Source: Gymnorhina tibicen
Taxonomy: Eukaryota; Chordata; Aves; Passeriformes; Artamidae
Reading direction: 5' to 3'
DNA: 64,000 nucleotides
Assembly (NCBI GenBank): GCA_013399875.1
Contig: VXAZ01002365.1
Span: 422,768-486,767 of the forward strand
The notes beneath the pieces are model-generated. The model saw only the letters and a list, made by a program, of their open reading frames with translations. It searched no databases and was not told the DNA's origin. Positions 63,916-64,000 of the stretch are shown one piece after another. The first letter of the stretch is position 1. Each line of letters starts with the position of its first letter. The position numbers and the translations under genes were made by a program.

Positions 63916-64000
63916 CTGCAGGGGAGGGACACCGTGAGGGACGGAGCATCTGTGAGTGCACAAGCTCTGCATCACAAAGGTGCAGGAGATGCCTGCAAAA
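63916..64000 (-). other. NTN4 intron, partial, running off the right edge
   Basis: The acceptor side of the intron preceding the LE exon; the preceding exon is not in the window. Confidence 0.85.

Overview
The window is vertebrate nuclear DNA, most likely from a bird. The protein-coding genes are split by GT-AG introns. The interspersed repeats I recognise are CR1-type LINE fragments with the characteristic avian 3' end, plus a short piece resembling an avian endogenous-retrovirus LTR. Two genes are firmly supported, both on the minus strand. USP44 is complete and NTN4 is represented by its 3' part. From memory the human chromosome 12 order is METAP2 - USP44 - NTN4, so the block is syntenic. 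No METAP2 coding exon is visible at the left edge.

Layout, left to right. Positions 1-2.68 kb are non-coding and hold one CR1 fragment. 2.68-3.87 kb is the probable USP44 3' UTR. 3,875-15,798 is the USP44 coding sequence: five coding exons at 3875-4074, 4463-4668, 5488-5596, 6070-6268 and 14371-15798. Exon phases agree throughout and give an intact 713-residue deubiquitinase with zinc finger, Cys box, His box and Asp all present. 15.88 to about 20.7 kb is the long 5' UTR intron. 20.48-21.44 kb is a CpG island, the presumed USP44 promoter, with a 3-base assembly gap. 21.4-54.4 kb is about 33 kb of intergenic DNA with no recognisable coding gene. It contains CR1 fragments, homopurine/homopyrimidine tracts, a 38-base gap inside a T tract and a small second CpG cluster near 48.5-48.9 kb. 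54.45-56.03 kb is the probable NTN4 3' UTR. 56,030-63,915 holds five NTN4 exons encoding a laminin-EGF repeat, a cysteine-free linker and the C-terminal NTR domain. The rest of NTN4 lies beyond the right edge.

The two genes are not functionally coupled. USP44 is a nuclear ubiquitin protease of the spindle checkpoint and histone H2B pathways. Netrin-4 is a secreted basement-membrane protein. I found no operon-like system, CRISPR array, tRNA or rRNA, and no convincing previously undescribed protein system. The items most worth a second look are the intergenic CpG cluster, an 18-bp perfect palindrome with paired RUNX-like half-sites in USP44 intron 2, a miR-17-family seed match in the NTN4 3' UTR, a hairpin just upstream of a USP44 splice acceptor, and the assembly gaps.
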